Source: an uncultured Gemmatimonadota bacterium (lineage in GTDB: Bacteria > Gemmatimonadota > Gemmatimonadetes > Longimicrobiales > Longimicrobiaceae). From it: a DNA stretch of 39,054 bases. Within the stretch, counting starts at the first letter, position 1. Each line of letters starts with the position of its first letter. The stretch lies in the NCBI GenBank assembly GCA_902805735.1, contig CADCTW010000188.1, forward strand, positions 1 through 39,054, read 5' to 3'. Of the stretch, positions 33,189 to 39,054 are shown in pieces. A program made the position numbers and the translations under genes. The notes beneath the pieces were generated by a model, which was not told the DNA's origin, ran no database searches, and was given only the letters and a program-made list of their open reading frames with translations.

Positions 33189-33425
33189 TCAATCCGGCTC
33201 ATTCACCGACTGCCCGGCGCCGCTCAGGTTCTCCACCTTTTGCGTGTCCACCGTGAAGCCGCCGGGGACGGTCTCCTCGTCGGCGGGGGCGCCGCCGCCC
33301 GCGCCGCCGGTGGCCGCGGCGGAGCCGGATGCGGCACCGCCGCCGGCGCCCGCGGGGCGCTCCTTCTTGCAGCCCGCGGCCATCAGCACGGCCGCGATCG
33401 TCGCAGCCGCCATCCACTTTCGCAT
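33189..33425 (-). CDS. Small lipoprotein with Gly/Ala-rich linker
   Basis: A 78-residue lipoprotein: RKWMAAATIAAVLMAAGC is a signal with AAGC lipobox (Cys19), followed by KKERPAG and a Gly/Ala/Ser stretch, ending ENLSGAGQSVNEPD. GAGGAG precedes ATG 33425. No known domain. It is followed in tandem by another small lipoprotein gene of similar size, so the pair may be envelope stress-type lipoproteins. Confidence 0.72.
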   Translation of the reverse strand: MRKWMAAATIAAVLMAAGCKKERPAGAGGGAASGSAAATGGAGGGAPADEETVPGGFTVDTQKVENLSGAGQSVNEPD

Positions 33426-33475
33426 CGATCCGCTCCTCAGTCCCCGAGAGCCGGGTGGTATGTCCGCGAGGCGAC

Positions 33476-33499
33476 GCAGGCGGGCGTGCGCCCGCCTGC
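33476..33499 (-). terminator. GC-rich hairpin after small lipoprotein gene
   Basis: GCAGGCGGGCG (33476-33486) pairs with CGCCCGCCTGC (33489-33499), leaving almost no loop, so the top base pairs must open. It lies just downstream of the 33513-33722 gene on the minus strand and upstream of the next. No T-run. Confidence 0.4.
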
Positions 33500-33512
33500 G
33501 CCTGGCAATCCG

Positions 33513-33722
33513 CTACTGCTTGTTCGTCACGTCCACTTCGGGCGTGACCACCGTGTTGGTGTCCGAGCCGACCTGCACCTGCGCGGGGTCCACGTCCACG
33601 TTGGGCATGTCGCCGCCCTTCACGTCCACGTCGGGGAGGCTGCCCTTGTCCTCCACCTTCGCCGTGCACGCGGCGGACACCGCGACCAGCGCAAGCATGA
33701 CAAGCGAGCTGCGTATACGCAT
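33513..33722 (-). CDS. Small lipoprotein with Asp/Val repeats
   Basis: A 69-residue lipoprotein: RIRSSLVMLALVAVSAAC is the signal with SAAC lipobox (Cys19). The mature part has three Asp-Val alternations (LPDVDVKGG, MPNVDVDPAQVQV, TPEVDVTNKQ), suggesting a short cation-binding or repeat structure. GGAG lies seven bases before ATG 33722. Function unknown. Confidence 0.72.
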   Translation of the reverse strand: MRIRSSLVMLALVAVSAACTAKVEDKGSLPDVDVKGGDMPNVDVDPAQVQVGSDTNTVVTPEVDVTNKQ

Positions 33723-33873
33723 ACGGACTCTCCTTCGGGCGGGTGAGAACGGACTTCGTGCCCGGCACAGGCGCAACGACCATGCCCGGGAGCCTTGTTG
33801 GCCCCCGGAGCTGCCTCTACGTTTGGTGCCCGAGCGCACCGACGCACACCGCACCCGCACGCGACAAACGCCC

Positions 33874-34545
33874 ATGGCCCATCCCGAACCGCTCCGCCCC
33901 GTGCCGCTGGAGCAGACCCGCGAGCGCGTGATCGCCCAGCTGTGCCGCGGCTTCGCCGAAGAGCACCTGGACGCGGACCAGCTCCAGGCGCGCCTGGACG
34001 GCGCCCAGCGGGCCGCCACCCTGGACGAGCTCACCGCCCTCGTGGCCGACCTCCCCGCCGTCGTCCCCCCGGCCGCGCCGGTGCCCGCGGCGGGCGACGG
34101 GGTGCAGGTGGCCCACCCGTCGCAGGTGGCGGAGCAGCAGTTCGTGGTGGCGGTGATGGGCGGCGCCTGCCGCCGCGGCGCGTGGACGGCCTCCCGCCAG
34201 CTCAACGTGATCGCCGTGATGGGCGGCGCCGAGCTGGACTTCCGCCAGGCCCGCATGGCCCCCGGCGTCACCGAGCTCAACGTCTTCGCGCTGATGGGCG
34301 GGGTGCAGGTGGTGGTGCCCCCCGGCGTGCAGGTGGAGATGAACGGCATCGCGCTGATGGGCGGCTTCGACGAGAAGATCCGCGCCGACGCGCCCCCCGC
34401 CCCCGGCTCCCCCATCCTCCGCATCGGCGGCTTCGCCATGATGGGCGGCGTGGACGTCACCGTCCGCCACCCCGGCGAGTCCGAGCGCGAGGCGCGCCAG
34501 CGCTCCCGCGAGCTGCGCAAGGAGCAGCGGAGGCTGAACCGATAG
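33874..34545 (+). CDS. DUF1707 plus LiaF-like MGG-repeat protein
   Basis: A 223-residue cytoplasmic protein. The first 60 residues fit DUF1707 (REYVIAQL-like RERVIAQLCRGFAEEHLDAD, LQARLDGAQRAATLDELTALVADLP). After a Pro/Ala linker come five repeats centred on MGG (VVAVMGGACRRG, VIAVMGGAELDF, VFALMGGVQVVV, GIALMGGFDEKI, FAMMGGVDVTV), the pattern of LiaF/cell-wall-stress-response C-terminal domains, which form a right-handed beta-helix-like ladder. There are no transmembrane helices, unlike LiaF. ATG 33874 is the first Met that starts the DUF1707 region. Confidence 0.85.
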   Translation: MAHPEPLRPVPLEQTRERVIAQLCRGFAEEHLDADQLQARLDGAQRAATLDELTALVADLPAVVPPAAPVPAAGDGVQVAHPSQVAEQQFVVAVMGGACRRGAWTASRQLNVIAVMGGAELDFRQARMAPGVTELNVFALMGGVQVVVPPGVQVEMNGIALMGGFDEKIRADAPPAPGSPILRIGGFAMMGGVDVTVRHPGESEREARQRSRELRKEQRRLNR

Positions 34546-34546
34546 G

Positions 34547-34609
34547 CTCACACAGAGACACAGAGGCACAGAGATGAAGGATCTCCGTGCCTCTGTGCCT
34601 CTGTGTGAG
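34547..34609. repeat. CACAGAG inverted repeat, copy 7
   Basis: Arms CTCACACAGAGACACAGAGG onward and complement, with one substituted base in each arm and a short loop. The only full palindrome of the seven that lies between codirectional genes. Confidence 0.88.
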
Positions 34610-34642
34610 CCCCTTTTTTCCGTGCGGCCCGCGCTTTGCCCG

Positions 34643-35359
34643 ATGGCGCCGCCCATGAACGAGAAAGTACTGGTGGTGCACGAACGCCTTTGCGCGGCGT
34701 ACGGGTGCCCCATCCCCTTCTTCCATGAGATGGACCCGCTCAGCGAGCTGGTCTCGTCGCTGCTTTCGCACCGCACCAGGAACAGCGACTCGGGGCGCGC
34801 CTTCAAGCAGCTCCGCGCGCGCTTCCCCGCCTGGGAAGGCGTGCGGGACGCGCCGGTGGGCGAGGTGGAAGAGGCGATCTCGGCCGCGACGTGGCCGGAG
34901 CAGAAGGCGCCGCGCATCCAGGCGGTCCTCCGCCGCATCGGCGAGCTGAGGGGCGAGCTGTCGCTGGACTTCCTGGGGGAGCTGCCGGTGGGGGAGGCGC
35001 GCGCGTGGCTGGAAGGGCTGCCGGGCGTGGGGCCCAAGACCAGCGCCGCGACGCTCCTCTTCAGCCGCCTGCGCCTCCCCGCGCTCCCGGTGGACAGCCA
35101 CCATCACCGCGTGGCGCAGCGGCTGGGGCTGATCCCGGCCGGCGTGGCGGTGGGGCCCGCGCACCGCCTGCTGGAGGCGCAGCTCCCGGCGGAGTGGAGC
35201 GCGCAGCAGGTGTACGACAACCACGAGGCGCTGATGCTCCATGGCCAGCGCTGCTGCTACTTCCGCAGCCCCGCGTGCCCGCGCTGCCCCGTGCTGGACC
35301 TGTGTCCCGAGGGCCAGCGCCGCATGGGCGCGCCCGCCGCGGCGGAGCTGTGGGCGTGA
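34643..35359 (+). CDS. Endonuclease III-like DNA glycosylase with [4Fe-4S] cluster
   Basis: A 238-residue HhH-GPD glycosylase. The hairpin is GLPGVGPKTSA with catalytic Lys132; the catalytic Asp is D151 in PVDSHHHRVAQRLGL, 19 residues on as in EndoIII (18). The iron-sulfur cluster motif C-x6-C-x2-C-x5-C is intact (CYFRSPAC, CPRC, CPVLDLC). It removes oxidised or damaged pyrimidines and cuts AP sites. ATG 34643 is chosen; a second Met (34655) is possible. Its stop overlaps the GTG start of a histidine kinase (GTGA), an unusual partner. Confidence 0.9.
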   Translation: MAPPMNEKVLVVHERLCAAYGCPIPFFHEMDPLSELVSSLLSHRTRNSDSGRAFKQLRARFPAWEGVRDAPVGEVEEAISAATWPEQKAPRIQAVLRRIGELRGELSLDFLGELPVGEARAWLEGLPGVGPKTSAATLLFSRLRLPALPVDSHHHRVAQRLGLIPAGVAVGPAHRLLEAQLPAEWSAQQVYDNHEALMLHGQRCCYFRSPACPRCPVLDLCPEGQRRMGAPAAAELWA

Positions 35360-37212
35360 GCGCGCCGCGCCCGGGGCGGCACACCTGGTTCCCGCTCACC
35401 CTGGTGTTGCTCTCGCTGCTGGTGTCGGTGCTGGTGCCGGCGCTGCTGCAGCGGCGCAGCGAAGCGCTGCGCCGCGAGATCGTGGACGTGGTGGAGCCGG
35501 CGCGGCGGGCCGGGGCGGAGCTGGACGAGTCGCTGGCGGTGGAGGTGTCGGCCGGGCGCGGCTACGTGATCACCCGCGATTCCGCCTTCCTGCGCCGCAG
35601 CGCCGCCGCCGCCCGGCGCGCGGAGCAGCAGATGCGCACGCTGGAGGGCTACGCGCGCCGCCTGGGCGGCGAGACGGAGGCGGAGGTGGCGCGGCTGCGC
35701 GCCCACGTCCGCGCCTGGCAGGAGCCGGGGGCGGCGCTCGGCGGGGGCACGCTGGCGCCGGAGGATTTCGCGGCGCGCATCCCCGAGCAGCAGCGGCACT
35801 ACGAGGCGGCGCTCGCCTCGGCGCAGCGGGTCCAGCTCCACCTGGAGCGCATGGCGGCGGACCGGCGCGAGCGCATCCGCGGCAACGAGCAGACGGAGCT
35901 GTTCAGCAGCGTGGTGCTCGCCGCGCTGGCGCTGGCGGCGGTGGGGGCCGTGACGGCGCTGACGGTGCGCGAGCGGCGGCTGGCGGCGCAGGTGGCGCTG
36001 CGCGCGGAAAAGGAGGCGTCGCTGCGCGCGCTGGCCCGCACGCTGAGCGGCGCCCTTTCCGTGCGCGAGATGGTGGAGCGGGTGGCGGACGAGGCGGTCA
36101 CCTCCACCCGCGCCTTCGGGGCATACGTGGAGCGGGCCGCCGCGCACGAGGTGGAGGTGGTGGCCGGGCGCGGCGAGGGAGTGCCCCCGGTGGGCACCCG
36201 CGCGCCCTACCCGGGCTCCCTCACCTCCGAGATCATCGAGGCGCGCGAGCCCCGCGCCCTGGCCGAGGTGGCGCGCATCGGCGAGTCGATGGCTCCCTAC
36301 CTGCGCGAGTCGTGCGAGCGGTGCACGGGGCTGGTGGTGCCGCTCACCGACGAGCAGGGGGTGCTGGGAGCGCTGATCCTCCTCCGCTCCCCCCAGCAGG
36401 GCGCGTTCGGCGACGAGGAGGCGGCCCACGCGCGCGCCATGGGCGACCTCCTCTCGGTGGCCTTCCGCCGCGCCATCGTGCTGGAAGAGGAGAAGAACGC
36501 GCGCACCGACGCCGAGCTGGCCGTGCGCAGCCGCGACGAGGTGCTCTCGGTGGTGTCGCACGACCTGCGCAACCCGGTGCACACCATCGGGATGAGCTCG
36601 GCCTTCCTCCTGGACGTCCTCCCCAGCGAGGGGAAGCAGGGGGAGATGGTGAAGAAGCAGCTCGCCATCATCAAGCGCGCCACCGACAGCATGAACCGCA
36701 TGATCCAGGACCTGCTGGACATCACCCGCATCGAGAGCGGGCGGCTGGCGATGGACTGCGCTCCGCTGGCGGTGCCCGCGCTGCTGGACGAGGTGATGTC
36801 GATGATGGGCTCGCTGGCCGGCGACGCCGGGGTGGCGCTGAAGTGCCGCATGCCCCCCGAGCTCCCCGTGCTGTACGCGGACCGCGACCGGCTGGTGCAG
36901 GTTTTCTCCAACCTGGTGGGAAACGCCCTCAAGTTCACCCCCGCCGGGGGGAGCGTGGCCCTGCGCGCGGAGCTGCTGGAGGGCGCGGTGCGCTTCGTGG
37001 TGGCCGACACGGGCTCCGGCATCCCCGCGGAGCACCTGCCGCGCCTCTTCGACCGCTTCTGGCAGGCCCGCCGCGCCGACCGGCGCGGGCTGGGCTTGGG
37101 GCTCCCCATCGTCAAGGGGATCGTGTACGCGCACGGCGGCCGTATCGAGGTGGCCAGCGCGCCGGGCGAGGGGAGCACCTTTTCCTTCACCATCCCGGCC
37201 CACACGGGTTGA
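35356..37212 (+). CDS. Sensor histidine kinase with CHASE3-like and GAF domains
   Basis: A 618-residue membrane kinase. TM1 at about 11-31 (FPLTLVLLSLLVSVLVPALL), a periplasmic CHASE3-like helical sensor (AGRGYVITRDSAFLRRSAAA), TM2 near 182-202 (SSVVLAALALAAVGAVTALT), a GAF domain (about 220-375), a HisKA H-box (VVSHDLRNPVHTIGM, His402), and the ATP domain: N-box VFSNLVGNALKF, G1 DTGSGIP, F-box DRFWQ, G2 GLGLGLPIVKG. All catalytic residues are present. The GTG start (35356) overlaps the glycosylase stop, so expression is coupled. No response regulator lies next to it, so the partner is unknown. Confidence 0.93.
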   Translation: MSAPRPGRHTWFPLTLVLLSLLVSVLVPALLQRRSEALRREIVDVVEPARRAGAELDESLAVEVSAGRGYVITRDSAFLRRSAAAARRAEQQMRTLEGYARRLGGETEAEVARLRAHVRAWQEPGAALGGGTLAPEDFAARIPEQQRHYEAALASAQRVQLHLERMAADRRERIRGNEQTELFSSVVLAALALAAVGAVTALTVRERRLAAQVALRAEKEASLRALARTLSGALSVREMVERVADEAVTSTRAFGAYVERAAAHEVEVVAGRGEGVPPVGTRAPYPGSLTSEIIEAREPRALAEVARIGESMAPYLRESCERCTGLVVPLTDEQGVLGALILLRSPQQGAFGDEEAAHARAMGDLLSVAFRRAIVLEEEKNARTDAELAVRSRDEVLSVVSHDLRNPVHTIGMSSAFLLDVLPSEGKQGEMVKKQLAIIKRATDSMNRMIQDLLDITRIESGRLAMDCAPLAVPALLDEVMSMMGSLAGDAGVALKCRMPPELPVLYADRDRLVQVFSNLVGNALKFTPAGGSVALRAELLEGAVRFVVADTGSGIPAEHLPRLFDRFWQARRADRRGLGLGLPIVKGIVYAHGGRIEVASAPGEGSTFSFTIPAHTG

Positions 37213-37237
37213 CGCCCGCGCCGGCGCGCCGTACGAT
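37209..37237 (+). promoter_or_regulatory. Sigma70-like promoter of MarR gene
   Basis: TTGACG (37209-37214), exactly 17 bases, TACGAT (37232-37237), just after the kinase stop. Good match in both boxes and spacing for such a GC-rich region. Confidence 0.6.
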
Positions 37238-37238
37238 C

Positions 37239-37248
37239 GGTTGCAACC
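37239..37248. promoter_or_regulatory. Probable MarR operator overlapping transcription start
   Basis: GGTTGCAACC is a perfect 10-base palindrome two bases after the -10 box, at the expected start of transcription, followed by CACCAACC. Placement suits autorepression by the encoded MarR. Confidence 0.5.
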
Positions 37249-37267
37249 ACCAACCGGGCGGCGCCGC

Positions 37268-37741
37268 ATGCATCCATCCCCCATGCAGGACGAGGCCGAG
37301 GCCTTCCACCAGGCGCTCGGCGACCTGGTGCGCCTCCAGCAGCACCGCGCCCGCGACCGGGTGGCCTTCTACGGGATCACCGTGTCGGGCGCGCACGCGC
37401 TGGAGGCGCTGGAGCGGCTGGGGGCGGTGTCGCTCAACCGCCTGGCCGCCGAGCTGTTCGTGGACAAGAGCACGGCCAGCCGCGTGGTGGACGCGCTGGA
37501 GTACCGCGGCTGGGTGGCCCGCACGGTGGACCCGGCGGACCGCCGCGCCCTGCACCTCTACCTCACGGACGAGGGCCTCGCCCTCCACGACCAGCTCCGC
37601 GCCGACGCCGTGTGGGAGATGCAGGCGGTGCTGGCCGGGATGGACCCGGCGCTCCGCCACTCCACCCTGGGCTTCCTCCGCGACCTGGCCCGCACCTCCG
37701 CCCTGCACGCGGGCGCAACCGACGCATCCTGCTGCCAGTAG
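37268..37741 (+). CDS. MarR-family transcriptional regulator
   Basis: A 157-residue MarR: VSGAHALEALERLGAVSLNRLAAELFVDKSTASRVVDALEYRGWVARTVDPADRRALHLYLTDEG in outline (recognition helix KSTASRVVDALEYRGW; wing DPADRRALHLYL). The N-terminal 25 residues look like a dimerisation helix, and there is a CC pair at the very end. ATG 37268 (or 37283) is plausible. Its own promoter and palindrome lie between it and the kinase gene, so it may be transcribed separately. The HAD gene follows after a repeat arm. Confidence 0.88.
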   Translation: MHPSPMQDEAEAFHQALGDLVRLQQHRARDRVAFYGITVSGAHALEALERLGAVSLNRLAAELFVDKSTASRVVDALEYRGWVARTVDPADRRALHLYLTDEGLALHDQLRADAVWEMQAVLAGMDPALRHSTLGFLRDLARTSALHAGATDASCCQ

Positions 37742-37754
37742 CGGCGAACGGCGG

Positions 37755-37781
37755 CTCACACAGAGACACAGAGGCACGGAG
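37755..37781 (+). repeat. CACAGAG family, single arm before HAD gene
   Basis: One left arm ending GCACGGAG with no partner, two bases before the HAD start codon. Its GAGG (37771-37774) is nine bases and its GGAG (37778-37781) two bases from ATG 37784, so the repeat makes up the whole ribosome-binding region. Confidence 0.85.
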
Positions 37782-37783
37782 AT

Positions 37784-38476
37784 ATGCGGCGGCTGGTCCT
37801 GTTCGACATCGACGGTACGCTCCTCAGCGCGGACGGCGCGGGGAAGCGCGCGGTGAACGACGCGCTGGTGGAGGTGTTCGGCACCACCGGCCCCATCGAG
37901 CGCTACTCCTTCGCGGGGCGCACGGACCCGCAGATCGCACGCGAGCTGCTGACCGCCGCCGGCCTGGCCGCCGGCGAGATCGACCCGCGCCTCCCCGCGC
38001 TGTGGGACAGCTACATCGCCAACCTGCGCTGGGAGATGGAGCGCACCGAGGTCACGCCGCTCCCCGGCATCCCCGAGCTGCTGCGGCGGGTGGAGGAGGC
38101 GGCGGGCGAGACGGTGCTGGGGCTGCTGACGGGGAACATCGAGGAGGGCGCGCGCATCAAGGTGGACGCGGCGGGGCTGGGATGGGAGCGCTTCCGCGTA
38201 GGGGCCTTCGGCTCCGACCACGCCGACCGGCCCGAGCTACCCGCCGTCGCCCTGCGCCGCGCCCGCGACCTCACGGGGATGGACTTCGCGGGCAAGGAGG
38301 TCGTGATCCTGGGCGACACCCCCTTCGACATCCAGTGCGGCGCGCACCTGGGCGTGCGCACCATCGCCGTCGCCACCGGACGCCACCCGGTGGAGGAGCT
38401 GGCCGCCCACGACCCCGACCACCTCTTCTCCGACTTCAGCGACGTGGAAGCGGTGTGGGCGGCGATCGCGAACTGA
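37784..38476 (+). CDS. HAD-family phosphatase (phosphoglycolate phosphatase-like)
   Basis: A 230-residue HAD hydrolase with a C1 cap. Motif I is LFDIDGTLLSADGAG (nucleophile Asp), motif II LGLLTGN, motif III region ARIKVDAAGLGWERF, motif IV ILGDTPFDIQCGAHLG; AFGSDHADRPELPAVAL separates them. Substrates in this group are small phosphates such as phosphoglycolate; specificity unknown. The ATG lies directly behind a CACAGAG arm that provides its ribosome site. A second single arm follows the gene. Confidence 0.9.
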   Translation: MRRLVLFDIDGTLLSADGAGKRAVNDALVEVFGTTGPIERYSFAGRTDPQIARELLTAAGLAAGEIDPRLPALWDSYIANLRWEMERTEVTPLPGIPELLRRVEEAAGETVLGLLTGNIEEGARIKVDAAGLGWERFRVGAFGSDHADRPELPAVALRRARDLTGMDFAGKEVVILGDTPFDIQCGAHLGVRTIAVATGRHPVEELAAHDPDHLFSDFSDVEAVWAAIAN

Positions 38477-38480
38477 TTGG

Positions 38481-38507
38481 CTCACACAGAGACACAGAGG
38501 CACAGAG
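38481..38507 (+). repeat. CACAGAG family, single arm after HAD gene
   Basis: Left arm CTCACACAGAGACACAGAGG onward, four bases after the HAD stop codon, without a right-hand partner before the structured element at 38563. Confidence 0.88.
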
Positions 38508-38562
38508 AAGAAGACGCTTGTTCGTGATCGACCCGTGATTTAGTTTGTGGTGTAGGAAGGGT

Positions 38563-38635
38563 ACACGAGCGGCTGACGACAAGAGCCCCTGGGCTCTGCC
38601 ATGCGAGAGCATGGGTAGTCAGCCGCTCGTGTTTT
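38563..38635 (+). other. Three-way-junction palindrome, candidate structured RNA or terminator
   Basis: Outer stem of 15 perfect base pairs (ACACGAGCGGCTGAC 38563-38577; 38618-38632). Inside are two hairpins: AGAGCC/GGCTCT (38582-38587, 38592-38597) and CCATGC/GCATGG (38599-38604, 38609-38614) with a GAGA loop, a GNRA tetraloop if transcribed on the plus strand. TTTT follows the stem. It ends four bases before the stop codon of the DUF3800 fragment on the other strand. It may end the HAD transcript, but the branching is unusual for a terminator. Confidence 0.6.
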
Positions 38636-38636
38636 C

Positions 38637-38908
38637 TCAGTAGTGCAAGAGGGTCCGCTCGGCCCATGCTTCACGCTCAAGGCCTATCTTCTCCCTGATC
38701 AGGTCGTACGAGCGCAGATCTCCCATCTCCCACTTCCTGCGCATCGCCCAGCAGCAGTAGTCCGCCACCTGCAGGCACGGGTCGCTCTGTGCGTCCCAGG
38801 ACGCCACGCGTACCTCGGTAGCCGGGGACGTATCCAGGACCGCGGCCTGGACCGCCGCGTGCATCGTGCTGCGCTTCCGCCGGGTTCCAAGTGCCGCGCT
38901 TACCACTA
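38637..38908 (-). pseudogene. C-terminal remnant of DUF3800-family gene, 5' end lost to an IS element
   Basis: About 80-90 residues match the end of DUF3800 proteins: TRRKRSTMHAAVQAAV, then DAQSDPCLQVADYCCWAMRRK, WEMGDLRSYDLIREKIGLE. The usual N-terminal YxDESG region is absent, and upstream of about 38908 the sequence changes to a transposase gene running the other way. DUF3800 proteins are RNase-H-fold-like proteins of unknown function, often in mobile or defence regions. The breakpoint coordinate is approximate. Confidence 0.72.
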
Positions 38909-38965
38909 GTGTACTGCCTCTGAATACCCGTGCATTTTGGCGCACTGAGTGTTAGATTGTTCAGC

Positions 38966-39054
38966 ATGCCAATGCCAATTCGCACAGTCAAGTTGCGCGA
39001 TGGAGACCGGGCTGAGTTGGAGCGCCTGGTCCGTACGCGTACCACTCCGCAGAG
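38966..39054 (+). CDS. Start of IS630-family-type transposase (cut by window edge)
   Basis: From ATG 38966 (second Met 38972) the frame is open to the window edge: PMPIRTVKLRDGD then RAELERLVRTRTTPQ, the typical N-terminus of IS630-type transposases (helix, then RTTPQR). Only about 29 residues are visible. The left end of the element probably lies near 38908-38915 around TAGTGTACTGCC; IS630 elements insert at TA dinucleotides. Confidence 0.65.
   Translation, partial: MPMPIRTVKLRDGDRAELERLVRTRTTPQ

Noticed and set aside
38563..38635. Structured element as a tRNA
   Set aside because: Only two inner hairpins, a 15-bp outer stem and no T-loop or CCA-like end; does not fit a tRNA cloverleaf.

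Overview
The window is a strongly GC-rich chromosomal stretch from a Gram-negative bacterium. It encodes lipoproteins with lipoboxes, a TonB-C-like protein, a putative outer-membrane barrel and a bacterial alpha-2-macroglobulin. GTG starts, 4-nt GTGA/ATGA overlaps and a dense set of intergenic palindromes built on CTCACACAGAGACACAGAGG suggest a Gemmatimonadota-type genome (Longimicrobium-like). That assignment is inference from style and repeats, not from a marker gene. No rRNA, tRNA, CRISPR array or prophage was seen.

Layout. 1-5945: 5'-truncated alpha-2-macroglobulin gene. 6015-7441: MarR regulator plus two-domain ring-cleaving dioxygenase on the minus strand (MhqR/MhqO-like pair). 7442-7935: gene-free spacer with a 127-bp direct repeat. 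7936-11598: two lipoproteins of unknown role and a von Willebrand factor A lipoprotein. 11679-16427: flavin-type general stress protein, EamA exporter, ZapE-like ATPase, GlsB/YeaQ membrane protein, DHH phosphoesterase. 16596-17443: thioredoxin-like protein and a secreted six-cysteine peptide. 17756-19728: P-loop kinase, alpha/beta hydrolase, TonB-C-like protein. 19897-21113: SET-domain methyltransferase overlapping a PP2C phosphatase. 21114-22810: accessory zone with a DUF4430-like gene and decayed gene pieces. 22811-24536: barrel protein and Pro/Lys-rich protein. 24604-26696: response regulator coupled to an EAL protein. 26881-29256: small zinc-ribbon membrane protein and an ABC-F ATPase. 29340-32991: four-gene 5-oxoprolinase operon (pxpB-pxpC-pxpA plus an NRAMP-fold transporter). 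33189-34545: two small lipoproteins and a DUF1707/MGG-repeat protein. 34643-38476: endonuclease III-like glycosylase overlapping a sensor histidine kinase, then a MarR regulator and a HAD phosphatase. 38563-39054: a three-way-junction palindrome, the 3' remnant of a DUF3800 gene and the start of an IS630-type transposase.

Three things cut across the window. First, near-perfect inverted repeats of one 26-27-nt arm occur seven times, six of them between convergent genes, while single arms lie in other spacers and sometimes supply the purine-rich stretch before a start codon. Second, a different element (GGCCCTCACC...CCCTCTCCC hairpins) occurs three times as head-to-head pairs 87-115 nt apart; one copy encodes the end of a protein. 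Third, the best candidates for uncharacterised biology are the SET/PP2C pair with its accessory zone, the NRAMP-fold protein lacking the metal motif inside the pxp operon, the thioredoxin/six-Cys peptide pair, and the structured element beside the IS-interrupted DUF3800 gene. No complete new defence or biosynthetic system was recognised.
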